Notes under the pieces: model-generated
Told to the model about the DNA's origin: nothing
Seen by the model: only the letters and a program-made list of their open reading frames with translations
The model's database searches: none
Assembly: GCA_963766765.1 (NCBI GenBank)
Contig: CAVYBR010000014.1
Coordinates: 62,001 to 126,000 of the forward strand
DNA from: JACCQS01 sp963766765
Lineage (GTDB): Bacteria; Actinomycetota; Actinomycetes; Mycobacteriales; Geodermatophilaceae
DNA: 64,000 bases
Direction: 5' to 3'
Made by a program: the position numbers and the translations under genes
Shown: piece by piece, positions 8,418 through 17,945 of the stretch
Numbering within the stretch: position 1 is the first letter of the stretch
Layout: every line of letters starts with the position of its first letter

Positions 8418-9151
8418 GTGAGCACGCCCGATCCCGCCCAGCGCATCCGCGCGTACCAAGCTCTACCAGCCCACCCGGAGATGCGGGGGGCCGGCTCCGG
8501 GATGACGTCTGGCCGACTCGGTCTACGAGCGGCTGCTGCGCGATCGCATCGTGTTCCTCGGCTCCCAGGTGGACGACGACATCGCCAACCGGCTCTGCGC
8601 GCAGCTGCTGCTGCTCGCCGCCGAGGACCCGACCCGCGACATCAACCTCTACATCAACTCACCGGGCGGCTCGGTGACCGCCGGCATGGCGATCTTCGAC
8701 ACGATGGAGCTCATCGAGTGCGACGTCGCGACCTGGGCGCATGGGGCTGGCCGCGTCGATGGGCCAGTTCCTGCTCTCGGCCGGTGCCAAGCGGCAAGCG
8801 CTACGCGCTGCCGCACGCCCGGATCCTGATGCACCAGGGCTCGGCCGGCCTGTACGGCACCGCCTCGGACATCAAGATCCAGGCCGAGCAGTGGAACCTC
8901 TCCAAGCAGGAGATGGCCGAGCTCACCGCCCAGCACACCGGCCAGAGCGTCGAGGAGATCATCCGGACGGTGACCGCGACCGCTGGTTCACCGCCCAGGA
9001 AGCGCTCGAGTACGGCTTCGTGGATCACATCGTCACCCGGGCCAGCCAGGTCGCTGCCGGCGTGCCGATCGGCCGACGGCGAAGGGGCCGACCGAGACCG
9101 TCCGACGAGAGCGCGGAGCTCGAGCACGCTATAGGAGGTCGACACATGTGA
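8418..9151 (+). CDS. clpP1: ATP-dependent Clp protease proteolytic subunit 1 (frame broken by several indels)
   Basis: The protein is readable only across three frames. It begins at GTG 8418 behind AGGAGAAGGA, then ADSVYERLLRDRIVFLG, LYINSPGGSVTAGMAIFDTM, MGLAASMGQFLLSAGAK (active-site Ser), KRYALPHARILMHQ (active-site His) and RWFTAQEALEYGFVDHIV. Frame changes occur at 8511, 8740, 8792 and about 8964. All pieces match actinobacterial ClpP1 in order, so the gene is probably intact in the organism. With ClpP2 it would form the mixed ClpP1P2 barrel fed by ClpX. The exact stop is uncertain: TAG 9132-9134 or TGA 9149-9151. Confidence 0.85.
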
Positions 9152-9832
9152 ACTCTGAAGCCGCGGGCAGCACCTGCATCCCCCACCGAGCGCCGTTACG
9201 TCCTGCCGTCGTTCGTCGAGCGCACCAGCTACGGGATGAAGGAGTCCAACCCGTACAACAAGCTCTTCGAGGAGCGGATCATCTTCCTCGGCGTGCAGAT
9301 CGACGACGCCTCGGCCAACGACGTGATGGCCCAGCTGATCTGCCTGGAGATCACCGACCCCGACCGCGACATCAGCATGTACATCAACTCACCCGGTGGC
9401 TCGTTCACCGCGCTGATGGCGATCTACGACACGATGATGTTCGTCCGGCCCGACATCTTGACCGTCTGCATCGGCCAGGCGGCCTCGGCCGCCGCGGTGC
9501 TGCTCGCCGCCGGCACGCCAGGGAAAGCGGATCGGCCCTGCCGAACTCGCGCGATCCTGATCCACCAGCCCTCCGGCGGGACCGAGGGCCCGATGCAGAT
9601 CAGCGACCTGGACATCCAGGCCAAGGAGATCCTGCGGATGCGGGACGTGATGGAGAAGATCCTGGCGCGGCACACCGGCCAGACCGAGGAGCAGGTGCAC
9701 AACGACATCGAACGGGACAAGATCCTGACCGCGAGCGAGGCCAAGGACTACGGCCTCATCGACAACGTCTTCGCCACCCGCAAGTCGGTGCCGACGAAGG
9801 ACTCAACGTCGTCGAAGCGACCTGAGAGCTGA
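9146..9832 (+). CDS. clpP2: ATP-dependent Clp protease proteolytic subunit 2 (frame disturbed)
   Basis: A strong RBS (AGGAGG 9133-9138) precedes overlapping ATG 9146 and GTG 9148. ATG 9146 is followed at once by TGA, and GTG 9148 opens a different frame from the body, so one base near the start is wrong. The body reads RRYVLPSFVERTSYGMKESN, MYINSPGGSFTALMAIYDTM, IGQAASAAAVLLAAGTPGK (active Ser), ILIHQPSGGTEGP (active His) and DKILTASEAKDYGLIDNV. Around 9524-9553 three extra bases turn the expected GKRSALPNSRILI into GKADRPCRTRAILI while keeping overall frame. This is the second subunit of the ClpP1P2 protease. Confidence 0.87.
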
Positions 9833-10004
9833 TCGGATCGGTCCGGCGCCGACGCCGCGAACGTGCCAGATACATAGGGCACGATCGGGCGTCGGCCGCG
9901 TCCGTCGGCGACCGGCCGGATCCGAACCGGCGTCCCCGCGAAAAGGCGGCAGACGACGCCGCGAGGGCACCGGCAGCGGATCGGTGAGCAGGAGAGAGGT
10001 CGCA

Positions 10005-11286
10005 GTGGCACGTATCGGTGATGGCGGTGACCTGCTGAAGTGCTCCTTCTGCGGCAAGTCGCAGAAGCAGGTCAAGAGGCTGATCGCGGGCCCGGGCGTC
10101 TACATCTGCGACGAGTGCATCGATCTGTGCAACGAGATCATCGAGGAGGAGCTCTCCGAGTCGGCGGAGCTCAAGTTCGACGAGCTGCCGCAGCCGACCG
10201 AGATCTTCGACTTCCTCGGGCAGTACGTCATCGGCCAGGAAGCTGCCAAGAAGGCGCTCGCCGTTGCGGTCTACAACCATTACAAGCGGGTCCGGGCCGG
10301 CAGTGACAAGCTCGGCCGCGAGGGCGACGTCGAGCTGGCCAAGTCCAACATCCTGCTGATCGGGCCCGACCGGCTGGGGCAAGACCCACCTCGCCCAGAC
10401 CTCGCCCGGATGCTCAACGTGCCGTTCGCGATCGCCGACGCCACCGCGCTGACCGAGGCCGGTTACGTCGGTGAGGACGTCGAGAACATCCTGCTCAAGC
10501 TCATCCAGGCCGCCGACTACGACGTCAAGCGGGCCGAGACCGGCATCATCTACATCGACGAGGTCGACAAGATCGCCCGCAAGAGCGAGAACCCCTCGAT
10601 CACCCGGGACGTCTCCGGTGAGGGCGTGCAGCAGGCGCTGCTGAAGATCCTCGAGGGGACCACGGCCTCGGTGCCGCCGCAGGGCGGCCGCAAGCATCCG
10701 CACCAGGAGTTCATCCAGATCGACACCACCAACGTGCTGTTCATCGTCGGCGGCGCCTTCGCCGGGCTGGAGAAGATCGATCGAGGCGCGGATCGGCAAG
10801 CCAAGGCATCGGCTTCGGCGCCGAGATCCGCAGCAAGGCCGAGATCGACTCCCGCAACGTCTTCGCCGAGGTCATGCCCGAGGACCTACTGAAGTTCGGC
10901 ATGATCCCGGAGTTCATCGGCCGCCTGCCGGTCATCACGAGCGTGCAGCAGCCTCGACCGGGAGGCGCTGATCCGCATCCTCACCGAGCCGCGCAACGCC
11001 TTGGTCAAGCAGTACGTCAAGCTGTTCGAACTCGACGGCGTCGAACTGGAGTTCACCGACGACGCGCTGGAAGCGATCGCCGATCAAGCGATCTTGCGCG
11101 GCACCGGCGCCCGCGGCCTGCGGGCAATCATGGAAGAGGTTCTGCTCTCCGTGATGTACGAAGTGCCCTCGCGCGACGACGTCGCGACGGTGCGTGATCA
11201 CCCGCGAGGTCGTCCTGGACCACGTCAACCCGACGATCGTGCCGCGCACCGCCCCGAAGCGCGAGCGTCGCGAAAAGTCCGCCTAG
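10005..11286 (+). CDS. clpX: ATP-dependent Clp protease ATP-binding subunit ClpX (frame broken by several indels)
   Basis: Starts at GTG 10005 behind GGAGAGAGG with ARIGDGGDLLKCSFCGKSQK. The zinc-binding domain (CSFC and CDECIDLC) is intact, as are IYIDEVDKIARK (Walker B), SVPPQGGRKHPHQEF and GTGARGLRAIMEEVLL (sensor 2). The Walker A stretch is out of frame: an extra base at 10365 and a missing base near 10400 turn GPTGxGKTHLAQTLARML into GPDRLGQDPPRPDLARML. Further extra bases lie at 10779, 10801, 10952 and 11193. The true end is TAG 11284-11286 after REKSA. ClpX unfolds substrates for ClpP1P2. Confidence 0.9.
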
Positions 11287-11371
11287 TTTCGCCCCCCGGC
11301 ACGCGACGCCCAAAGCAATGTGCGGAAACCCGCAGTTCCACTCCACATTTCTGCAGGAATGCGCACATCAC

Positions 11372-12280
11372 CTAGCTGAGACGTCGACCATAGGCCGCGG
11401 CGATGTCCCTTCGGCAACCGTGCGGGTCGGCGATGAGCCGGCGGTAGCTGAACCGCAGGATCTGCCAGCCCGACGCAGCCAGTGCCGCATCGCGAGCAAT
11501 GTCCCGCTCGCGGGCCGCCCGGTCACCATGAAAGGCCGCCCCATCAAGCTCAATTCCGAGTTTCACGTCCGGAAACGCCGCATCCAGGTAGACCGTGCCG
11601 GTGGGCAGCTCGACCCGATACTGCTGACGTGGGCGCGGAAGCCCCTCGAGATGCAGCACCCGACGGACGCCCCAGATCTCGAGCTCGCTCTGACATCCAC
11701 CGGCGATCAAGTCGAGTAACTCGCGCAGTTCCGATCGTCGTGCCACGTTCGGTCCCGACGAGAGCATGTCAGTGAGCCGACGAGCAGACGTGCGTCCAGA
11801 TCGCACAGCGTTGATGACAGCGCTTCGGGCGAGTTCGACCGAACCGGGTGGTGCAACGCGCCGGTTGAGGAATGCCCAACTGTCGATCAGCGCGCAGTCG
11901 ATACCAGTCACCGGCAACCCGCCGATGTCGAAGGGTCGCTGATCAGTCGTCCTCCGGTGAATGACGAGTTCGGGTCGGCCACGGAGTCCGCGGCCAACTG
12001 GCACGGTCACGTGCAGCTGAGTCGGCCGTTCGCCAATTGCGCCCCAAAGGACGAGCGCGGTGGTGTAACTGAGCATGCCGTTCGTGTAGAGCACGGCTGC
12101 GTGAGCGCGGACCGGCCAGTCGTCGCGACGGTCTCGCAGCGCGACAACACCGGGATGCAACCGAACCAGGCGCCCTTGCTTCAGCCAGCTCCACACGCTG
12201 CGTTCGCTTGCCCAGAGAGTGAGATCGCGGACTCGCGCAGCGCCCGCGTGAGCCAACAGCTTCTCGAGGTCGTGCGTCAC
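11372..12280 (-). CDS. DUF559 (Vsr-like nuclease fold) protein with AbiEi-like N-terminus
   Basis: A protein of 302 aa from GTG 12280. The first ~90 residues (VRDLTLWASERSVWSWLK, LVRLHPGVVALRD, GMLSYTTALVLWG) look like the winged-helix AbiEi_4-type domain. The last ~110 residues hold a PD-(D/E)XK-like core: VYLDAAFPDVKLGIELDGAA, FHGDRAARERDIARDAALAA and GWQILRFSYRRL. This two-part layout is widespread in actinobacteria and has no firmly known role. It is not next to a toxin gene. Nuclease activity is plausible from the fold but not shown. Confidence 0.75.
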   Translation of the reverse strand: MTHDLEKLLAHAGAARVRDLTLWASERSVWSWLKQGRLVRLHPGVVALRDRRDDWPVRAHAAVLYTNGMLSYTTALVLWGAIGERPTQLHVTVPVGRGLRGRPELVIHRRTTDQRPFDIGGLPVTGIDCALIDSWAFLNRRVAPPGSVELARSAVINAVRSGRTSARRLTDMLSSGPNVARRSELRELLDLIAGGCQSELEIWGVRRVLHLEGLPRPRQQYRVELPTGTVYLDAAFPDVKLGIELDGAAFHGDRAARERDIARDAALAASGWQILRFSYRRLIADPHGCRRDIAAAYGRRLS

Positions 12281-12412
12281 TCGATCGAGCCTCGCCGAAC
12301 GTCGCTCTTTGGGGGCTGAGGATCTCCCGATTGTGGACAGCGGACTTACTTCGGAGAACGGACTGCGAGCGGTCCCGCGACGCCACAGCACAGATGAACC
12401 GGCACAACCGAG

Positions 12413-15043
12413 TCAGTTGGCGGGTGAGGGAGCGACTGGTTCGGCCAGCACGACGTCAACAGCCACCGGTCCATCGGCCTCGACCAGCTCCAGGTGCTGG
12501 ATCCGTCCGGCGTTGCAGAGGTCCTGGCGGCCGGCCTCGACAAAGGCAAGTTGCCCGGGACTCCCGCTCACGGTGACCGAGGCAACCTCCGCTCGCATCG
12601 ACTGCTTGGCCTCGGACTTGGCCTTGCGCACCGACGAAAGCACGTCTCCGACAACGGTCAACGTGGCTGGAGCGGCGCTCCCTGCCGCGGCCCGCAACGG
12701 CTCGACGGTCGGCCAGCTCGCCCGGTGGATGGAACCCTCCTGCCACCAGGACCAGACCTCCTCGGTGACGAACGGGAGGATCGGGGCGAACAGGCGTTGG
12801 AGCACCGACAGCGCAATCCCGAGTGCCGCATGTGCCGACGCGGCTGCCGGATCGTCCGGGGTCACGTCGCCGTAGGCGCGCGCCTTCACCAGCTCGAGAT
12901 AGTCGTCGCAGAACGTCCAGAAGAATGCCTCGGTGACCTCCAGTGCTCGCTGGTGCTCGTACCCATCCATTGCCGATGTCGCTTGCGCTACAACGTCTCC
13001 CAATGCGGCCAGCATCGCCTGGTCGACAGTTTCCGTCACCGCCTCCGGGCCCGCGTGGCTGCGGATGTCGTGTCCGAGGGCGAACTTGCTCGCGTTCAGG
13101 AGTTTGATCGCGAGCCGTCGACCCACCTTCATCTGGCCCGGGTCCAGGGCCGTGTCGATGCCGAGCCGGCCGCTGGCTGCCCAGTAGCGCACCGAGTCCG
13201 ACCCGTGCTCGACCAGCAGGTCCATCGGCGTCGTCACATTGCCCTTGGACTTGCTCATCTTCTTGCGGTCCGGGTCGAGGATGAAGCCGGAGATCGCGGC
13301 GTGGTCCCAGGGCACTCTGTCGTGCTCGAAGTGGGAGCGGACCACGGTGGAGAACAACCAGGTCCGGATGATGTCGTGGGCCTGAGGCCGCAGATCCATC
13401 GGGAAGGTGTTGGCGAACAGCTTTTCGTCGCGCTCCCAGCCGCAGGCGATCTGGGGGGTCAGCGACGAGGTGGCCCAGGTGTCCATGACGTCGGGATCCC
13501 CGATGAAGCCGCCCGGCCGGCCGCGCTGGTCTTCGGTGTAGCCGGGTGGGGTGTCCGAACTCGGGTCCACCGGCAATGTGGACTCATCGGCCAGGATCAT
13601 CCGCTCGTAGTCCGGCTCCCCATCGGCGTTCAGTTGGTACCAGAGCGGAAAGGCGACCCCGAAGAAGCGCTGCCGGCTGATCAGCCAGTCTCCGTTCAGC
13701 CCGCCGACCCAGTTCTCGTAGCGATGCCGCATGAATGCGGGATGGAAGTCGATTTCCTTGCCCCGGGCGACGAGCGCGGCCCGCAGATCCTCGTCGCGCC
13801 CGCCGTTGCGGATGTACCACTGCCGGGTGGTGACGATCTCGAGTGGACGGTCACCCTTCTCGTAGAACTTCACCGGGTGGGTGATTGCCTTGGGCTCGCC
13901 GTCGAGGTCACCGGACTCCCGAAGCTTCGCGACGACTCGCTCCCGCGCGGCGAACATCGTTGCGCCGACCAGTTCCTCGTACGCAGCCAGACCATGCGGG
14001 CTGTCCAGGCCAGGCGGCGGATCGGCGACAACTCGACCGTCCCAACCCACGATCGGCCGGGTCGGCAAGGACAACTCCCGCCACCAGGTCACGTCGTTGA
14101 GATCGCCGAACGTGCAGATCATCGCAATGCCTGAACCCTTGTCCGGTTCGGCGAGATGGTGCGCCAACACCGGGACCTCGACGTCGAAGACAGGGGTACG
14201 GACCCTCGTCCCGACCAGCGCTGCGTACCGCTCGTCTCCAGGGTGTGTCACCAGTGCGACACACGCTGGGATGAGCTCCGGACGAGTTGTCTCGATGTAA
14301 ACCGGGTCGCCGGAGTCGCTGCGCCGAAAGGCAATTCGGTGATAGGCGCCGGGCCGTTCGCGGTCTTCCAGCTCCGCCTGGGCCACCGCCGTCCGGAATG
14401 TCACGTCCCACAGGGTCGGGGCTTCGGCCTGGTACGCCTCGCCACGGGAGAGGTTGCGCAGGAAGGCCCGCTGCGAGATGCCGCGGCAGTTGTCGTCGAT
14501 CGTTCGGTACGTCGTGGACCAATCCACGGACAGTCCGATCCGGCGCCAGACCGCCTCGTAGGACCTTCTCGTCCTCGAGGGTCAGGTCGTGGCAGAGCTC
14601 GATGAAGTTCGGCCGGGAGATCGGGATCTGCTCCTTGCGCGGCTTTCTCCGGCGGCACGAAGTTCGGCGTCGTACGGCAGCGAGGGGTCGCAACGTACGC
14701 CGTAGAAGTTCTGCACCCGGCGCTCGGTGGGCAGCCCGTTGTCGTCCCAGCCCATGGGATAGAAGACGTTCTTGCCCCGCATGCGCTGGTAGCGGGCGAC
14801 CAAGTCAGTGTGGGTGAACGAGAACGCATGGCCGATGTGCATCGCGCCGCTTGCGGTCAGCGGGGGAGTGTCGATCGAGAAGACCTCGTCGCGCGTGGTG
14901 TTCGGGTCGAAGTCGTAGGTACCCTGTTCGGCCCAGACCTGCGCCCAGCGCTCCTCCAGACCCTCGATGGTGGGCTTGTCGGGAACGGTGGACGTACCTG
15001 ACTGGCCGTGGGCGGCGCTGGGCTGTGCGGACATGGCTGGCAT
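12413..15043 (-). CDS. valS: Valyl-tRNA synthetase (three extra bases near the N-terminus)
   Basis: The protein starts at ATG 15043 (or 15034) and reads PTIEGLEERWAQVWAEQGTY, SGAMHIGHAFSFTHTDLVAR (the HIGH motif) and MGWDDNGLPTERRVQNFYGV. From 14662 to 14558 it passes through two other frames because of extra bases at 14659, 14643 and 14558; it then returns to the first frame and continues to the KMSKS motif (RKKMSKSKGNV) and the anticodon-binding domain. There is no obvious C-terminal coiled-coil arm. The enzyme charges tRNA-Val. It is head to head with folC, with start codons only about 10 nt apart. Confidence 0.93.
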
Positions 15044-15053
15044 CCTAGGAAGT

Positions 15054-16415
15054 GTGCAACGGGCCGCCCCGGACGGGGAATCGAAAATGGGTCTGGCCCG
15101 AGTCGAGGCCGAGCTCCGAACCCGCTGGCCCGAGTCGCGCCTTTCACCCACGTTAGTACGCATGTCGGCTCTGGCCGACGCCCTGGGGTCGCCACAGCGC
15201 GCCTTCCCCGTCATCCAGGTCACGGGCACGAACGGCAAGACCTCGACCGCCCGCATGATCGACTCGCTGCTGCGCTCGTTCGGGCTGCGCGTCGGGCGCT
15301 TCACCAGCCCGCATCTGACGTCGGTCACCGAGCGGATCGTGCTGGACGGGGAGCCGATCTCCGAGGAGCGATTCGTCGAGGTCTACGACGAGATCGCTCC
15401 GTTCGTGGGCCTCGTCGACGCGGATCAGGAGATCCCGCTGTCCTACTTCGAGGTCCTGACCGGGATCGGCCTGGCCGCCTTTGCCGACGCCCCGGTGGAC
15501 GTCGCGGTGCTCGAGGTGGGGATGGGCGGAGCCTGGGACACGACCAACGTGGCCGATGCGCAGGTTGCCGTGATCACCACCGTCGCCCTGGATCACACGA
15601 ACTACCTCGGCCCAGATGTCGCAACGATCGCGGGGGAGAAGGCCGGCATCATCAAGGCCGGTGCCACCGCCGTACTCGCCGGCCAGGACCCGGACGCCGC
15701 GGATGTCCTCGTCCGCCGAGTCGTCGAGGTCGATGCCACCGTCGCTCGAGAGGGTGCTGAGTTCGGCATCGTCGACCGGGCGATCGCCGTTGGTGGTCAG
15801 GTGCTGACGTTGCAGGGGCTCGGCGGGACGTACGAGGACATCTACCTGCCCCTACACGGTGAGCATCAGGCACACAACGCGGTGCTGTCACTTGCCGCTG
15901 TGGAGGCGTTCTTCGGTGCTGGTGCCTCGACCGGGCCGCTGGACATCGATGTCGTACGGGCCGGCTTCGCTGCGGCGAGCTCGCCCGGGCGCTTGGAATC
16001 TGTCCGGTCCGCACCGAGCGTGCTCATCGATGCCGCGCACAACCCGGCTGGAATGGCCGCTGCGGTGGCGGCGATCGAGGAGGCCTTCGACTTCACCAGG
16101 CTGATCGGTGTGTTCGCCGTCCTGACGGACAAGGACGTCCGCGGAATGCTGGAGATCGCGGAAACCGTGCTGCACGAGGTCGTGGTCACCGAGAACAGCT
16201 CGCCGCGGGGGATGTCCGCCGACGATCTCGCCGACCTCGCGACCCAGGTGTTCGGGCCGGAGCGGGTCGTGGTCGTCCGGGACCTCGAGAGCGCGATAGA
16301 GACCGCCGTGGAGTTGGCCGAGGCCGATGCAGCCGTGCTCTCCGGCGTCGGCGTGCTGATCACCGGCAGCGTCGTGACCGCCGGGGACGCCCGGGCCCTC
16401 CTCGCCGGGACATGA
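15054..16415 (+). CDS. folC: Folylpolyglutamate synthase/dihydrofolate synthase
   Basis: A Mur-ligase-family protein of 453 aa if it starts at GTG 15054. The P-loop VTGTNGKTSTARMIDSLL, the TSPHL motif (GRFTSPHLTSVTERI), MGGAWDTTNVADAQVAVITT, and the C-terminal VLIDAAHNPAGMAAAVAAIE are all diagnostic. It adds glutamate to folates in the cytoplasm. An earlier ATG at 15033 would overlap the valS start. The stop overlaps the start of the next gene (ATGA at 16412-16415). The folC-DUF4233-ndk order is a common actinobacterial arrangement. Confidence 0.95.
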   Translation: MQRAAPDGESKMGLARVEAELRTRWPESRLSPTLVRMSALADALGSPQRAFPVIQVTGTNGKTSTARMIDSLLRSFGLRVGRFTSPHLTSVTERIVLDGEPISEERFVEVYDEIAPFVGLVDADQEIPLSYFEVLTGIGLAAFADAPVDVAVLEVGMGGAWDTTNVADAQVAVITTVALDHTNYLGPDVATIAGEKAGIIKAGATAVLAGQDPDAADVLVRRVVEVDATVAREGAEFGIVDRAIAVGGQVLTLQGLGGTYEDIYLPLHGEHQAHNAVLSLAAVEAFFGAGASTGPLDIDVVRAGFAAASSPGRLESVRSAPSVLIDAAHNPAGMAAAVAAIEEAFDFTRLIGVFAVLTDKDVRGMLEIAETVLHEVVVTENSSPRGMSADDLADLATQVFGPERVVVVRDLESAIETAVELAEADAAVLSGVGVLITGSVVTAGDARALLAGT

Positions 16416-16906
16416 CCTCCAGAGCGGCAGCAGACGAGCCGAATGAGGGTGGCCCTGAGTCGAACGGGCCGAATGAGGGTGGCCCTGAGTCGAAAGATTC
16501 GACTGAGGGCGGCCCTGAGTCGGAACAGGTCGTGCCACAGTCGGCCAGGGACGCCACCGCGAAGCGGCTGAATGGCGCCGCCGCCGCGGTCCTCATCCTC
16601 GAAGCGATCGTCGTGCTCTTCGTTCCGCGGGCGATCGCGCAGACCGGGCCGGGTCTGACGCCGTGGCGCCTGACCGCTGTTCTCGGCGTGGTCGGGTTAC
16701 TTATCGTCGTGGCCGGGCTCCAGCGCCGATCGTGGGGGCCACAGGCCGGGCTCGCAGTTCAGCTACCGGTCTTGGCGACCGGCTTGTTGACCGGTGTGAT
16801 GTGGTTCCTCGGCGGCCTGTTCGTACTCGTCTGGATCTATCTCCTGCGCATCAGGGCCGAACAGCTCGGTTCACTGCCAGCGAGTCCACCGAGCGAGGGT
16901 GGGTAG
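16412..16906 (+). CDS. DUF4233 membrane protein
   Basis: A protein of 164 aa coupled to folC by a 4-nt overlap. The first ~45 residues are a polar tail built of three repeats (NEGGPESNGP, NEGGPESKDS, TEGGPESEQV). After that come four hydrophobic segments (AAAAVLILEAIVVLFVPRAI; LTAVLGVVGLLIVVAGL; AVQLPVLATGLLTGVMWFLG; LFVLVWIYLL). This fits DUF4233, a small actinobacterial membrane family always seen between folC and ndk. No function is known. Confidence 0.85.
   Translation: MTSRAAADEPNEGGPESNGPNEGGPESKDSTEGGPESEQVVPQSARDATAKRLNGAAAAVLILEAIVVLFVPRAIAQTGPGLTPWRLTAVLGVVGLLIVVAGLQRRSWGPQAGLAVQLPVLATGLLTGVMWFLGGLFVLVWIYLLRIRAEQLGSLPASPPSEGG
16437..16527 (+). repeat. Three 30-bp tandem repeats in the DUF4233 coding region
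   Basis: The unit CGAATGAGGGTGGCCCTGAG recurs with a period of 30 nt; the first two copies are identical over about 25 nt and the third is diverged. Each unit is itself an imperfect inverted repeat (CGAxTxAGGG with CCCTxAxTCG). The period keeps the reading frame and gives the repeated GPES peptide. Confidence 0.85.
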
Positions 16907-16909
16907 GCT
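16904..16909 (+). promoter_or_regulatory. -10 box for leaderless ndk
   Basis: TAGGCT ends 8 nt before the GTG at 16918, the spacing expected for a leaderless message in this phylum. There is no RBS before this GTG. Confidence 0.5.
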
Positions 16910-16917
16910 CCGCGCCC

Positions 16918-17334
16918 GTGTCTGAAACCGAACGCAGCCTTGTCCTCGTCAAGCCCGACGGTGTACGCCGGTTCCTGATCGGCGAGGTGATCAGCCGGAT
17001 CGAAGCGAAGGGCCTCAGGGTCGTCGCGCTCGAGTTGCGCACCTTGGAGTGGGAGACCGCGGAGCGGCACTATGCCGAGCACGAGGGCAAGCCGTTCTTC
17101 GAAGACCTGCTCGAGTTCATCACAGGCGGTCCGCTGGTGGCCATGGTCATCGAGGGACCGCGGGCGATCGCCGCCTTCCGCGGGCTGGCCGGCGCGACCG
17201 ACCCGGTCGCAGCCACGCCCGGCACCATCCGTGGGGACTTCGCACTCGAGGTGCAGCACAACATCGTGCACGGCTCGGACTCACCCGAGTCCGCAGCGCG
17301 CGAGGTCGCCCTCTTCTTTCCCGAACTCGCCTGA
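16918..17334 (+). CDS. ndk: Nucleoside diphosphate kinase
   Basis: A protein of 138 aa from GTG 16918. It has RSLVLVKPDGVRRFLIGEVI at the start, the active-site stretch RGDFALEVQHNIVHGSDSPE with the phosphohistidine in NIVHGSD, and ends SAAREVALFFPEL. It moves the terminal phosphate between nucleoside di- and triphosphates. The gene has no clear RBS; the -10 box at 16904 suggests it also has its own leaderless promoter behind DUF4233. Confidence 0.96.
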   Translation: MSETERSLVLVKPDGVRRFLIGEVISRIEAKGLRVVALELRTLEWETAERHYAEHEGKPFFEDLLEFITGGPLVAMVIEGPRAIAAFRGLAGATDPVAATPGTIRGDFALEVQHNIVHGSDSPESAAREVALFFPELA

Positions 17335-17402
17335 GGCCGGGTGCCGCGGGCTACGCTCGACCGCGGCATTAGTGAGGGGCGCTGGACGAGTACGCGGAAC
17401 TG

Positions 17403-17915
17403 ATGTCGACGCGCAGGCAGGTGACTCTTGTGTCCAGAGTGGTGACGATCGGCGTCTATGGCTTCGACGGCGACTCGTTCCTGCAACGCCTGCGGCACGC
17501 CGACGTCCGCCTGCTGCTCGATGTGCGGCAACGCCGTGGTGTCCGCGGATCCGAGTACGCCTGGGCGAACTCACGCCGGTTACAGGCGGCTCTCGCCCAT
17601 GCCCAGATCGCCTACGAGCACCACCCCGAGCTCGCGCCAACCACCGAGCTGCGCCAACTCCAGTACGCCGAGGATGACCGCCGAGGGGTCGGCAAGCGCT
17701 CGCGCCGCGAACTCGCTGCCGAGTACACCCGCCGATACATCACCGAGATCCTCGACCGCGCCGACCTCACGTCGATCGCGGCGGCGCTGCCGAGCAGCGG
17801 CAGCGCGGCACTGTTCTGCGTCGAGCGCGACCCGGAGGCCTGCCACCGCTCATTGATCGCCCGGCGGCTGGCCGAGGAACACAACGTCACGATCGAGCAC
17901 CTGCGCCCGTCGTGA
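17403..17915 (+). CDS. DUF488 family protein
   Basis: A protein of 170 aa. It has TIGVYGFDGDSFLQRLRHAD at the start, LLLDVRQRRGVRGSEYAW, and the typical end FCVERDPEACHRSLIARRL, which are the conserved blocks of DUF488. The Cys and His near the end are kept. The family has no firmly assigned reaction. The first 12 residues before VVTIGVYG vary in the family, so GTG starts within the next 40 nt are possible alternatives to ATG 17403. Confidence 0.8.
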   Translation: MSTRRQVTLVSRVVTIGVYGFDGDSFLQRLRHADVRLLLDVRQRRGVRGSEYAWANSRRLQAALAHAQIAYEHHPELAPTTELRQLQYAEDDRRGVGKRSRRELAAEYTRRYITEILDRADLTSIAAALPSSGSAALFCVERDPEACHRSLIARRLAEEHNVTIEHLRPS

Positions 17916-17945
17916 CGCTGGAATCCTAATCCGCGAGGTCCCCAC

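Noticed and set aside
10362..10403. ClpX with a natural variant of the Walker A motif
   Set aside because: One extra and one missing base fully restore the normal motif, so the odd peptide is a frame effect.
11287..11371. Terminator after clpX
   Set aside because: A TGCGG/CCGCA pair is present but the stem is only 5 bp and has no T run; too weak to call.
11372..12280. DUF559/AbiEi-like gene as part of a phage defence island
   Set aside because: No toxin, methylase or other defence gene is beside it, and such proteins are common and scattered in actinobacteria.
12494..14134. A 546-aa plus-strand frame opposite valS
   Set aside because: It is a shadow of valS, which has its KMSKS motif and full domains here.
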